A DNA stretch of 64,000 nt from Rhizobium sp. CF080 (GTDB taxonomy: Bacteria > Pseudomonadota > Alphaproteobacteria > Rhizobiales > Rhizobiaceae). Position 1 is the first letter of the stretch. Every line of letters starts with the position of its first letter. Below, in pieces: positions 15,986-24,920 of the stretch. The stretch covers positions 1,178,001 to 1,242,000 of the forward strand of contig NZ_AKKC02000004.1 of the NCBI RefSeq assembly GCF_000282095.2, in the 5' to 3' direction. Position numbers and translations under genes: made by a program. The notes under the pieces were generated by a model, which saw only the letters and a list, made by a program, of their open reading frames with translations, made no database searches and had not been told where the DNA came from.

Positions 15986-18184
15986 TCAGGCGACGTCGGG
16001 CAGGCCGCCGATCAGTTTGTCGAGCGTGATCGGATAGTGCCTGACGCGGACCCCCGTCGCGTTGTAGATCGCATTGGTAATCGCAGCCGCGACGCCGCAT
16101 AGGCCGAGTTCGCCAACGCCCTTCGCCTTCATCGGCGACGACATCGGGTCAGTCTCGGCCATGAAAACCACCTCCTGGTGCGGGATGTCGGCGTGAACAG
16201 GCACCTCATATCCGGCAAGGTCGTGGTTGACGAAGAAGCCGCGCCGGGTATCGACGGCGAGTTCTTCTGAAAGGGCGCCGCCGGCACCCATGGTCATCGC
16301 GCCGATCACCTGGCTGCGGGCCGTGATCGGGTTCAGGATACGACCCGCGGCACAGACGGTCAGCATCCGTCGAATGCGGGTCTCGCCGGTCGCAACGTCG
16401 ACGCCGACTTCGACGAAATGCGCCCCGAAGGTAGACTGCTGGTGCGTCTTTGCAAGATCGCCCCACTCCATTGTATCCTCGCCGACAAGGCCGCCTGGTC
16501 CGGCTGCCTCGGCAAGGGGAACCGAACGGTTTCCAGATCTGACGATGCCGTTTTCAAAGACGGCGTCCCCGGAGTTGAAACCAAGCTTTTGAGCGATCGC
16601 GTCGCGAAGCTTGATGCAGGCGGCATAGACGCCTGACGTCGAGGAGTTTGCCCCAAACTGTCCGCCGGAACCGGCTGACACCGGAAAGCGTGAATCGCCG
16701 AGCTGCACGGCCACCTTGTCGATGCCAACGCCCATCATTTCCGCAGCCGTCTGGGCAATAATGGTGTAGCTGCCGGTACCGATGTCGGTCATGTCGGTCT
16801 CGACCGTGACCACACCTTGCCTGTCGAGCTTTACGCGTGCTCCGGACGGGAGGACAAGATTGTTGCGGAAGGCGGCTGCGACCCCCATCCCGATCAGCCA
16901 GTCGCCCTCCCTGCGGGACCCGACCTTCGGTCGGTTGCTCCAGCCGAAGCGGTCTGCGCCGAGCTTAAGACAGCCGATGAGGTCCCGATGAGAGAACGGA
17001 CGCTCAGGCTTTTCCGGATCGACCTGGGTGTCGTTGACGATCCGGAACTCAATCGGGTCCATGCCGACCCTTTCAGCCATTTCGTCAATGGCGATTTCCA
17101 GCGCCATCAACCCGGGCGCCTCGCCTGGCGCGCGCATGGCATTGCCCTCAGGCAGGTCGAGGGTCACAAGGCGCATGGCCGTCATCCGGTTCGCCCCCGC
17201 ATAAAGGAGCCGCGTCTGGTTGACGGCGGTCTCCAGTCCACCGCCAGGCAGGTCTCCCGACCAGCTTTCATGGGCGATCGCGGTGATCTTTCCATTCCGC
17301 TCAGCGCCGATGCGGATGCGCTGGATCGTCGCTGGACGGTGAGTCGTATTGTTGATCACGAAGGGGCGCGGCAACGCCACCTTGACGGGACGGTTCGCAG
17401 CCTTGGCGCCGAAAGCGGCAAGGACGGCGTCGGCCCTCAGAAAGAGCTTGCCGCCAAACCCGCCGCCTATAAACGGCGACATGAGGTGGATTTTCCCCTT
17501 GTCGACACCCAGAGTCGTCGCAAGGTCGGAGCGCCACCAGTCGATCATCTGGCTGGAGGTCCACACAGTCACTTCGTCACCATTCCAGGCGGCGATCGAG
17601 GCGTGCGGCTCCATCATCGCATGAGACTGGTCGGGCGTCGTATAGGATTGGTCCAGGGTAACCGAAGCGGATCGGAAAGCCGCTTCGAAGTCGCCGACGG
17701 CGGTATCGGGCTCTTGAGACTCATCCGGTTTTTTGGCTGCTCTCCGCTCGGCGCTCAGATCGAATGTGCCCCTCTCTTCCGCATAATCGGCCTTGACCAG
17801 CGCGGCAGCAGCCCGCGCTTCTTCGAAAGTCTCGGCAACGACGACGGCGATCGCCTGATGATAGTGCTGAACTTCATCGCCGCCGAAGAGGTTCGCGGTA
17901 TTGAACTTGCCCTTCTTGCGCTTGCCGACATCCAGGGTCGTTACCACGGCAAGCACGCCGGGCGCGCTCTTGGCGGCTGTGACATCCATGGCGTTGATGC
18001 GGCCTTTGGCGATCGCAGCACCGACCGGGTAGCCGTAGGCATAAGGCGTGTTCGGGTCATGCCACTCATAGGCATACATCGCCCGACCAGTCGTCTTGAG
18101 CTCGCCGTCGATGCGATGGATCGGCTGGCCGATGACCTTGAGACGATCGATCGGATTGGTTGTTGCAGGTGTCTCGAACTTCAT
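15986..18184 (-). CDS. paoC: Periplasmic aldehyde oxidoreductase, molybdopterin-binding subunit
   Basis: A 732-residue xanthine-oxidase-family catalytic subunit binding a molybdenum cofactor, expected to oxidise aldehydes to acids. Molybdenum-site features include GGGFGGKLFLRADA, the APGEAPG loop and the C-terminal KGVGELG, whose Glu falls at residue 692, the catalytic base position known in E. coli PaoC. There is no export signal; the complex would travel with the Tat signal on PaoA. It starts three bases after paoB. The gene for a dedicated MocO-insertion chaperone (PaoD/XdhC type) that usually accompanies such enzymes is not in the window. A 28-bp palindrome follows the stop. Confidence 0.92.
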   Translation of the reverse strand: MKFETPATTNPIDRLKVIGQPIHRIDGELKTTGRAMYAYEWHDPNTPYAYGYPVGAAIAKGRINAMDVTAAKSAPGVLAVVTTLDVGKRKKGKFNTANLFGGDEVQHYHQAIAVVVAETFEEARAAAALVKADYAEERGTFDLSAERRAAKKPDESQEPDTAVGDFEAAFRSASVTLDQSYTTPDQSHAMMEPHASIAAWNGDEVTVWTSSQMIDWWRSDLATTLGVDKGKIHLMSPFIGGGFGGKLFLRADAVLAAFGAKAANRPVKVALPRPFVINNTTHRPATIQRIRIGAERNGKITAIAHESWSGDLPGGGLETAVNQTRLLYAGANRMTAMRLVTLDLPEGNAMRAPGEAPGLMALEIAIDEMAERVGMDPIEFRIVNDTQVDPEKPERPFSHRDLIGCLKLGADRFGWSNRPKVGSRREGDWLIGMGVAAAFRNNLVLPSGARVKLDRQGVVTVETDMTDIGTGSYTIIAQTAAEMMGVGIDKVAVQLGDSRFPVSAGSGGQFGANSSTSGVYAACIKLRDAIAQKLGFNSGDAVFENGIVRSGNRSVPLAEAAGPGGLVGEDTMEWGDLAKTHQQSTFGAHFVEVGVDVATGETRIRRMLTVCAAGRILNPITARSQVIGAMTMGAGGALSEELAVDTRRGFFVNHDLAGYEVPVHADIPHQEVVFMAETDPMSSPMKAKGVGELGLCGVAAAITNAIYNATGVRVRHYPITLDKLIGGLPDVA

Positions 18185-18187
18185 GGC

Positions 18188-19138
18188 TCAACCCCTTGCT
18201 TCGGAAAGGACGGCGCCAAGCGCGCGCTCGACGAGATCGACCTTGAATCGGTTCTGTTCAGTGGGACGGGCGTCCGCGAGGATCCCCCTCGCCGCCGCCC
18301 GGGCACCTTTTGGCAGTTCAGCTTCTGCTGCTTCGACCCGCCATGGCTTGTGGGCAATGCCGCCGACCGCGACACGTCCGGTTCCGTCGGGATGAATAAT
18401 CGCTCCGATCGAAACGAGCGCAAACGCATAGGAGGCTCTGTCCCTGACCTTGCGGTAGATATGTTTCCCACCGACTGGAGATGGAAGCAGGACAGCGGTG
18501 ATGAACTCGCCTCGCTCCAGCACGGTCTCGATATGCGGCGTGTCGCCGGGCAAACGATGGAAGTCGGCGATCGGAATCGCGCGGCGGCTCCCGTCTGCTT
18601 TTACGGTCTCGACGGTCGCATCGAGCGCCCGCATCGCAATCGCCATGTCGCTCGGGTGGGTCGCGATGCAAGCGTCACTCACTCCGACGACGGCATGCTG
18701 GCGGCTGAAGCCGCCGATTGCCGAGCAGCCGCTGCCGGGTTGGCGTTTGTTGCACGGCTGGTTCGGGTCATAGAAATACGGACAGCGGGTGCGCTGCAGG
18801 AGGTTGCCGGCGGTCGTCGCCCTGTTGCGGAGTTGACCCGACGCGCCCGCGACGAGGGCTCGTGACAGCAGCCCGTAGTCGCGGCGAACAGTTTCGTGCG
18901 CGGCAAGGTCGGTGTTTCGGACCAGAGCGCCAATGCGCAGCCCGCCTTCGGGTGTGGCTTCGATCTTGTCGAGCCCAAGGCCGTTGACGTCGATCAGATG
19001 CGTCGGCGTTTCTATCTCGAGCTTCATCAGGTCGAGCAGGTTCGTTCCGCCGGCAATGAATTTGGCTTCTGGATTGGAAGCGGCCGCCTTAGCTGCGGCC
19101 TCGACTGAGGAGGCGCGTTCGTAGGTGAAGGCTCTCAT
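18188..19138 (-). CDS. paoB: Periplasmic aldehyde oxidoreductase, FAD-binding subunit
   Basis: A 316-residue FAD subunit of the xanthine-oxidase family, passing electrons from the iron-sulfur clusters to an acceptor. It contains the FAD-binding [13 protein letters not shown] near residue 30 and the loop with [19 protein letters not shown], whose cysteines in E. coli PaoB bind an additional 4Fe-4S cluster. This loop favours PaoB over ordinary xanthine dehydrogenase subunits. The start at 19138 overlaps the paoA stop (ATGA), giving translational coupling; the frame could extend 19 codons upstream inside paoA without a ribosome-binding site. Confidence 0.92.
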   Translation of the reverse strand: MRAFTYERASSVEAAAKAAASNPEAKFIAGGTNLLDLMKLEIETPTHLIDVNGLGLDKIEATPEGGLRIGALVRNTDLAAHETVRRDYGLLSRALVAGASGQLRNRATTAGNLLQRTRCPYFYDPNQPCNKRQPGSGCSAIGGFSRQHAVVGVSDACIATHPSDMAIAMRALDATVETVKADGSRRAIPIADFHRLPGDTPHIETVLERGEFITAVLLPSPVGGKHIYRKVRDRASYAFALVSIGAIIHPDGTGRVAVGGIAHKPWRVEAAEAELPKGARAAARGILADARPTEQNRFKVDLVERALGAVLSEARG

Positions 19139-19770
19139 GCTGTGATCCCTCCGACTTCCGAAATGGCATCGAGGATGTTGGAATAGGCGCCGCATCGACA
19201 GATATTACCGCTCATCCGCTCGCGAACTTCGGCCGCGGTGAGTTGCGCAGGGCTATTGAGATCGCCGGTGACGTGGCTCGGGATGTTTGCCTTGATCTCC
19301 TCGAGGACAGCTACAGAGGAACAGATCTGGCCTGGCGTACAGTATCCGCACTGGAAACCATCGTGTTTCACGAAGGCAGCCTGCATCGGATGAAGGTTGC
19401 CGGGCTGGCCGAGCCCTTCGATCGTTGTGACCTCGTCGCCGTCGTGCATGACGGCCAGGGTCAGACAGGAATTTATCCGGCGGCCGTCGACCATGACGGT
19501 GCAGGCACCGCACTGTCCGTGGTCGCATCCCTTCTTCGTACCTGTAAGATGTAGATGCTCTCGCAATGCGTCGAGCAATGTTGTCCTGTTGTCGACGTCG
19601 AGCTCGCGCCTCTCGCCGTTGACGGTGAAGTTTACCTTGGTCACATAAGCCATTTGCTTCCCCGCAGACTGCGCCGCCGCGCTTCCGGCGACACCCGTGA
19701 CCGCGACCGTCGCAGCCGAGGAAATAAGTAAATCCCGTCGGGAAAGTTCCAGTTGGATAGGATCCTGCAT
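19135..19770 (-). CDS. paoA: Periplasmic aldehyde oxidoreductase, 2Fe-2S subunit with Tat signal
   Basis: A 211-residue iron-sulfur subunit. Cluster ligands are C82, C87, C90 and C102 (plant-type ferredoxin fold) and C141, C144, C191 and C193 (the helical domain). The N-terminus carries a twin-arginine signal, [10 protein letters not shown] (10-19), then an Ala/Val-rich stretch to AAAQ, so the folded PaoABC complex should be exported to the periplasm. The start at 19770 is chosen to place the Tat motif near the N-terminus; upstream in-frame ATGs add an unlikely Arg-rich extension. First gene of paoABC, divergent from the interrupted SDR gene at 20127. Confidence 0.93.
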   Translation of the reverse strand: MQDPIQLELSRRDLLISSAATVAVTGVAGSAAAQSAGKQMAYVTKVNFTVNGERRELDVDNRTTLLDALREHLHLTGTKKGCDHGQCGACTVMVDGRRINSCLTLAVMHDGDEVTTIEGLGQPGNLHPMQAAFVKHDGFQCGYCTPGQICSSVAVLEEIKANIPSHVTGDLNSPAQLTAAEVRERMSGNICRCGAYSNILDAISEVGGITA

Positions 19771-20126
19771 GTCCGGCTCCACTTCAATTATTTGGGGCGG
19801 CGGGTGGCGCCGGAGACGAAGGTAGAGCGGAAAGCTGGCTCGATTAGGCGCCTCTCGTCGCATGCGGTTATCGCTCGCATTCATACATGCTTGGGCAGGA
19901 CAGGTTCGCGCGCGTCGGCAAGAAGAACTCATTCATGAACAACAGACATAGGTTCATGCCAAAGATCCCATCTAATCCGATCAATCGCTGGCCGGTATAT
20001 TCATCCAACATACAAAGCGGGAACGCTGCCATGACGGTCGCGAAAAGCAAGATCGTGAGTCAGACGCCAGTGGTCCGGCAAGGCTACCGCCCGTGGCACT
20101 TAAGCGGAATGACAAGGAGAGAAACG
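19771..20126. other. Divergent promoter region between paoA and the SDR pseudogene
   Basis: About 355 bp with no convincing gene. It holds ATTCATGAAC followed by GACAT (19931-19949), 16 of 19 identical to the stretch covering the start of the LysR gene at 15566-15584. This might be a shared regulatory element, or chance similarity to a start region. Nothing else is recognised. Confidence 0.4.
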
Positions 20127-20927
20127 ATGGATCGCGTCCCCTTCAACGTTCTGGTCATTGGCGCGACCGGCAGCATTGGCCGCCTCGTCGTGCAAGAGGC
20201 CTTTCGCCAAGGTCACACTGTGCGGGCCCTGACGAGGAACCCCTCGAGGGCTACGCGTTTTCCGGCGGGCGTCGAGGTGGTCGGCGGTGACGTGACTCGC
20301 CCGGAAACTTTAGCGCCGGCATTTGAAGGAATTGACGCGGTCGTGCTGACGGTCAATGCCGACGGTCATGGAAAGGAGGCCTCTGAAGCTGTCTACTATG
20401 GCGGCATCAGGAGCGTCCTCTCCGCGATCGGCGGCCGCGACGTCCGCGTGGCTCTCATGACAACGATCGGCATTACCGAGCGGCTTGGCAGTTACAACCA
20501 GACCAACCAGGGTCACGACTGGTAGCGGAGGGGCGAGCGGCTTCTGCGTGCAAGCGGCTTACCCTACACGATCGTCCGGCCCGGATGGTTCGACTACAAC
20601 GCGGCCGACCAGCATCGGCTGGTGTTTCTACAAGGGGATCGTCGGCATTCCGGCACGCCAAGCGACGGTGTCATCTCGCGGCAACAAATCGCCGAGGTAC
20701 TGGTTGGAAGCCTGACTTCGGACGTTGCGCACAGGAAAACCCTGGAGCTCGTCGCGGAAAAAGGGCCAGCGCCTGCCGATCTCGATCCACTGTTCGCAGC
20801 GCTCAAGCCCGATCCGGAAGACGCGTTGGACGCCGTCCTCGACGTCGACAACATGCCGCTCGACCAGGAGCCGGACGGGGTCCGGCATGACTTGCGCAAA
20901 GTATCAAAAAGCCACGCTGCAGCTTGA
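20127..20927 (+). pseudogene. NAD(P)-binding SDR (atypical, NmrA/YtfG-like) interrupted by one amber codon
   Basis: The start has AAGGAGAGAAACG before ATG 20127 and the N-terminus shows the Rossmann motif GATGSIG. Translation runs 132 codons to TAG at 20523-20525. The same frame then continues without further stops to 20927 (RRGERLLRASG, then YTIVRPGWFDYN, typical of the family). The whole frame equals one normal 266-residue protein. The stop replaces the residue after HDW, where relatives usually have Lys, so AAG to TAG is the likely single-base change. It would make a truncated protein lacking the substrate half. Alternatives are a sequencing error or amber readthrough. Confidence 0.75.
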
Positions 20928-20957
20928 TCCGCAGCCCGTACGAAAAGGATCTCCATC

Positions 20958-21785
20958 ATGACCAGCGTAACCGTCGTGATCGGCGCAGGCTCGATCGGCC
21001 AGGCGATCGCCCGCCGCGTCAGCTCCGGCAGACACGTGCTTCTCGCCGATCTTAGACGAGAGAATGCCGAAGCTGCCGCGAAAGTCCTCAGCGAAGCCGG
21101 CTTCGACGTCAGCACGGCCGCCGTCGACATCTCGTCGCGGGCTTCGGTGCACGCGCTTGTCGAAGCGGCGACGGCCATCGGGGATATCACCGGAATCGTC
21201 CATGCGGCCGGTGTCTCTCCGTCGCAGGCACCTCCGGAACTCATCCTGAAGGTCGACCTCTACGGCACGGCAGTCATACTGGAGGAGTTCGGCAATGTCA
21301 TCGCGCCGGGCGGTTCCTGCGTGGTCATCGCCTCCATGTCCGGCCATCGCCTCCCCGCCCTGACGGCGGATCAGGACAGGCTTCTTGCGACCACGCCCGC
21401 AGAAGAACTGCTCGCGCTGCCAATGCTCCAGGCGGACAAGATCACTGATCCGCTAAACGCCTACCAGATATCCAAGCGCGGCAACGCGCTGCGGGTGAAG
21501 GCGGAGGCAGTCAGGTGGGGAAAGCGTGGCGCACGTGTCAATACGATGAGCCCTGGCATCGTCATCACCCCGCTCGCCAAGGACGAACTCACCGGACCAC
21601 GTGGCGAAGGCTATCGGAGGATGATCGATCTGTCGCCGGCCGGAAGAGCGGGAACGCCGGACGAGATCGCCTCGCTTGCCGCTCTTCTGATGGGGCCGGA
21701 CGGCGCCTTCATTGCCGGCAGCGACTTCCTCATCGATGGCGGCGTGACCGCCTCGTACTTCTATGGCGAACTCGCGCCGAAGTGA
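20958..21785 (+). CDS. SDR-family oxidoreductase
   Basis: A 275-residue short-chain dehydrogenase with the glycine motif GAGSIGQ (about 9-15), VHAAG in place of the usual NNAG, catalytic Ser in VIASMSG, and YQISK as the Tyr-x3-Lys pair; the C-terminus has the AFIAGSDFLIDGG signature. All catalytic residues are present. It starts 30 bp after the interrupted SDR and is followed by the deleted alcohol dehydrogenase, as if once part of a multi-gene oxidoreductase operon. Substrate unknown. Confidence 0.9.
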   Translation: MTSVTVVIGAGSIGQAIARRVSSGRHVLLADLRRENAEAAAKVLSEAGFDVSTAAVDISSRASVHALVEAATAIGDITGIVHAAGVSPSQAPPELILKVDLYGTAVILEEFGNVIAPGGSCVVIASMSGHRLPALTADQDRLLATTPAEELLALPMLQADKITDPLNAYQISKRGNALRVKAEAVRWGKRGARVNTMSPGIVITPLAKDELTGPRGEGYRRMIDLSPAGRAGTPDEIASLAALLMGPDGAFIAGSDFLIDGGVTASYFYGELAPK

Positions 21786-21833
21786 CCCCAGCCCAATCAA
21801 ACGCGCGAAGCAATTACTGGAAAGGACATCAAG

Positions 21834-22127
21834 ATGCTAGCAACAATGCTTTACGCCCCCGGCGACGTCCGCTGTGAAGAGGTCGCCGAACCCAGGATCC
21901 TGAAACCGACCGACGCGATCATAAAGCTGTCCGCAAGCTGCGTCTGCGGCTCGGATCTGTGGCCTTTCCGCGGCGCGAACGACGTCGCCACGCCGATGGC
22001 AATGGGCCATGAATACTGCGGCGTCGTCGTGGAAGTCGGCAGCCTGGAGATCCCGCTTGCGGACGTCGCGGAGGGTTACCGCGCCATGGACGAGCGCCGG
22101 GCCATCAAGACGCTGCTCCGGCTCTAG
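21834..22127 (+). pseudogene. Zinc-dependent alcohol dehydrogenase with a large internal deletion
   Basis: The 97-residue product begins like a medium-chain alcohol dehydrogenase (MLYAPGDVRCEEV, the zinc-site ASCVCGSDLW and GHEYCGVVVEVG). After residue 70 it jumps directly to what is normally the extreme C-terminus (PLADVAEGYRAMDERRAIKTLL). The Rossmann domain and most of the catalytic domain, roughly 250 residues, are missing, but the junction keeps frame. It cannot bind NAD and is presumably non-functional. GGAAAGGAC precedes the ATG. The same kind of loss is seen in the aldo/keto reductase remnant 1.5 kb downstream. Confidence 0.75.
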
Positions 22128-22194
22128 GAGCAGCGGGCGGCCTTCGGCCCTTAACGCCAATATCCCTGACTAAACCTTAGACGGAGACAAGTTC

Positions 22195-23394
22195 ATGAAG
22201 AGGATCGCAGCCACCATCGCAGTGTCCGCAATGGCAGCGACAAGCGCCGAAGCCGAAGGCAGGCGGCCGCGCGTCGCACCTCCAGCCGTCTACGAAACCG
22301 CACCGGGCCTGGGCCACTTCACGGACGACGTCCTCTTTGGCGAGGTCTGGGAACGCACGGAACTCTCGCCGCGGGATCGCAGTCTGGTGACCGTTGCGAC
22401 CCTGGTGGCGACCGGCAAGGCCGCCCAGACCGGAAGCCATGTCCGCCGGGCGCTCGACAACGGCGTGAAGCCTGAAGAGATCGGCGAACTGATCACCCAG
22501 CTTGCCTTCTATTCGGGCTGGCCGAATGCCATGTCGGCTGTCACCGAGACGAAGAAGGTGTTCGAAGAGCGCGGGATCGGCACCGTTTCGAACAGCGAGG
22601 CCGCACGGATCGAACTTGAAGCCGCAGCCGAAGCGGCGCGTGCGGAGACCGTGAATACCAATGTCGCGCCAACGGCGTCGGTGCTTGCGGATCTCACCAA
22701 CCGCGTCCTGTTCGGCGACCTCTGGCAGCGTCCAGATCTCTCCGCCCGAGATCGCAGCCTCGTGACCATGGCAGCCCTGGTGGCGATCGGGCAGCCGGAA
22801 CAGCTTCCTTTCCATGTGAACCGGGCGATGGACAATGGCTTGACGCGTGCAGAGATGTCCGAGGTGGTCACCCACATCGCCTTTTACGCCGGGTGGCCAA
22901 GAGCCATGTCCGCAGTTCCAGTGGTGAAGCGGGTGTTCGATCAGCGCGATATTCCGCCGGTGCAGGAGACGGCCGTGATTGCAGAGGTCAATATCACGCG
23001 TGCAGGAGATGGCAGGGCATCCGCACCCGAACAGTACTTCACCGGCAAAGTGGAAACGTCAGGATTCTATCGCGGCGATGCGCCGGCGCGGATAGGCGGT
23101 GCGACCGTCTCTTTTTCAGCAGGGGCCCGAACCGCCTGGCACACCCATCCGCTTGGCCAGACGCTCTTCATCGTCTTCGGCCAAGGCTGGATCCAGAAGG
23201 AAAATGGCCCTGTCGAACAGGTTGGGCCGGGCGATGTCGTGTGGATCCCGCCGCATGTGAGACACTGGCATGGTGCCTCGGTCGATGAGGCGATGACGCA
23301 TTTCGCGGTCGCCGAGGCTCTGGACGGAAACTCCGTCACCTGGATGGAAAAGGTATCCGACGACGATTACAACAAGGGCCGTGAACTCGACTAA
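22195..23394 (+). CDS. Exported protein with two carboxymuconolactone-decarboxylase-like domains and a cupin
   Basis: A 399-residue protein. Residues 1-20 look like a signal peptide (MKRIAATIAVSAMAATSAEA). Two tandem CMD/AhpD-like domains follow (about 45-120 and 165-245), each with the repeated blocks LSPRDRSLVTVA / LSARDRSLVTMA and FYSGWPNAMSAV / FYAGWPRAMSAV. The C-terminal third is a cupin with the metal motif HTHPLGQTLFIVFGQG and PGDVVWIPPHVRHWHGA. Neither CMD repeat has the redox CxxC pair, arguing against AhpD-type peroxidase activity. Related proteins are annotated only as CMD-cupin fusions. Export fits the neighbouring secreted hydrolase and cytochrome. Confidence 0.85.
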   Translation: MKRIAATIAVSAMAATSAEAEGRRPRVAPPAVYETAPGLGHFTDDVLFGEVWERTELSPRDRSLVTVATLVATGKAAQTGSHVRRALDNGVKPEEIGELITQLAFYSGWPNAMSAVTETKKVFEERGIGTVSNSEAARIELEAAAEAARAETVNTNVAPTASVLADLTNRVLFGDLWQRPDLSARDRSLVTMAALVAIGQPEQLPFHVNRAMDNGLTRAEMSEVVTHIAFYAGWPRAMSAVPVVKRVFDQRDIPPVQETAVIAEVNITRAGDGRASAPEQYFTGKVETSGFYRGDAPARIGGATVSFSAGARTAWHTHPLGQTLFIVFGQGWIQKENGPVEQVGPGDVVWIPPHVRHWHGASVDEAMTHFAVAEALDGNSVTWMEKVSDDDYNKGRELD

Positions 23395-23562
23395 AATCCC
23401 ACGCGAACAGCTCCAGGAGGACGTGGTGACCCGTGAAGCAGATGCCCAGGTTTCCACGCCTTGAACTGTGACACGCAGCTGCAAGATGATGATGGGCTGG
23501 TGAGCATCGCCCCACTGACACGAATGGAAGGCGAAAACCCTGAAAGGTGCCGACGCCTTCCG

Positions 23563-23831
23563 TCAAATCAACCGTCCGTTTCTGTGACCGGACATCTTCA
23601 ATACGGCCTCTGGAAGACGCTCGCCCTGCACTTCAACCTTCGAGGCCTCCCGGTCGATCTCGGCGAGATACTCGGGCGTCAGCTCCAGGTCCACGGCCTG
23701 CAATATGGGCGAAGGGACCATAGGCTTCTGCCGTGTCGAAGTGGGTGATCCCTCGCCCGTGGGCATCGCTCAGCAGCACGATCATCTCGCTCTTGTCATG
23801 CCCTGCCGTAGATGCCGGTCAGGCCGATGCA
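23563..23831 (-). pseudogene. Aldo/keto reductase remnant with internal deletion and frame changes
   Basis: On the minus strand, pieces of an aldo/keto reductase remain in three reading segments: GLTGIYGR (near 23829), then in a shifted frame HDKSEMIVLL and GITHFDTAEAYGPF (the conserved N-terminal barrel with the catalytic-Asp region), and then in another frame AVDLELTPEYLAEIDREA with VQGERLPEAVLKMSG, which belongs to the C-terminus. Most of the middle of the roughly 330-residue enzyme is absent. It is divergent from the LysR gene at 23906, the usual arrangement for a regulator and its target, so the regulator has probably lost its partner. The rest of the 23395-23905 gap holds nothing else that I recognise. 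Confidence 0.7.
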
Positions 23832-23905
23832 GGGCGAATATAGACCTCGCGCAGTCCGTCGATTAGCCGCTATAATACGCATGACCCTATAAGCAGGACT
23901 AATGA

Positions 23906-24799
23906 ATGCCAAACGAGAACTTCAACGATCTTGTTGCTTTCGTCACCGTCGCCCGCGAGGAGAGTTTTACCAAGGCCGCGGTAAAGCTCGGCGTTTCGCA
24001 GTCCGCCCTCAGCCAGACCATACGGGGCCTCGAAGGCCGCCTTGGTCTGCGGTTGCTGACCCGGACGACCCGGCGTGTCTCGCCGACGGCGGCCGGCGAG
24101 CGATTGCTACAGACGGCAGGTCCTCGCTTCGATGAGATCCAGGCTGAACTCGCAGCTTTGAGCGAAATGCGCGACAAGCCTGCTGGTATGATCCGGATAA
24201 CGGCCGGAGAACATGCGGCGATCTCGGTTCTCGCGCCGGCGCTCGAAAAGTTCCTGCCCGACCATCCAGACCTGGTGGTAGAGATCATCGTCGACTACGG
24301 GCTGACGGACATCGTCGCCGACCGGTTCGATGCCGGGGTCCGGCTCGGCGAGCAGGTTGCGAAGGATATGATCGCAATCCCGATCAGCCCGGAGATCCGC
24401 ATGGCGGTCGTCGGTTCGCCGGCCTATTTCCGCGCGCATCTCTACCCGGAGATGCCGCAGGACCTGACAAGCCACAACTGCATCAACATGCGGCTGCCAA
24501 CCCACGGCACCATCTTTCCCTGGGAGTTCGAGAAGGATGACAGGGAGCTGCGTGTTCGTGTCGAAGGGCAGCTCGTCTTCAATAACTTGCCGATGCGGCT
24601 TAACGCGGCGCTCCGGGGCCTCGGCCTTGCCTATATGCCGGAAGATCAGGTCCAGGCGCATCTCCAACGTGGTGAACTGATCCGGGTCCTTGAGGACTGG
24701 TGCCCACCCTTCCCGGGCTATCATCTGTATTATCCGAACCGTAGGCATACCTCCCCGGCGTTCTCCCTGGTGGTGAACGCACTGCGTTACAGGAGTTGA
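23906..24799 (+). CDS. LysR-family transcriptional regulator (paralogue 2)
   Basis: A 297-residue LysR regulator with an N-terminal winged helix (VAFVTVAREESFTKAAVKL, SQSALSQTIRGLE) and effector domain. It is closely similar along its whole length to the regulator at 14674-15567, including TRTTR, RVRVEGQL and RVLEDWCP blocks, so the pair arose by duplication. ATG 23906 is preferred; a second ATG at 23902 is in a different frame. It faces a destroyed aldo/keto reductase on one side and the secreted hydrolase operon on the other, and may control the latter. Confidence 0.9.
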   Translation: MPNENFNDLVAFVTVAREESFTKAAVKLGVSQSALSQTIRGLEGRLGLRLLTRTTRRVSPTAAGERLLQTAGPRFDEIQAELAALSEMRDKPAGMIRITAGEHAAISVLAPALEKFLPDHPDLVVEIIVDYGLTDIVADRFDAGVRLGEQVAKDMIAIPISPEIRMAVVGSPAYFRAHLYPEMPQDLTSHNCINMRLPTHGTIFPWEFEKDDRELRVRVEGQLVFNNLPMRLNAALRGLGLAYMPEDQVQAHLQRGELIRVLEDWCPPFPGYHLYYPNRRHTSPAFSLVVNALRYRS

Positions 24800-24920
24800 C
24801 GTGCTCATCAATTAAACTTGATTGATAAGCTAGCCTAATAACGTCATGCGGGCAGCAGCCTCTAATTCTCCTCGTGTCGGTGACGTACTTTCCTGGACCA
24901 GTCGACCGGAAAGAGAAAAG

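Noticed and set aside
16817..18865. Plus-strand open frame of 682 codons over paoC and paoB
   Set aside because: Antisense to conserved molybdenum and FAD subunits, without any domain signature.
20523..20927. Frameshift as the cause of the broken SDR gene
   Set aside because: Start, stop codon and downstream part are all in the same frame (20127 and 20622 are congruent modulo 3), so a point nonsense change explains it.
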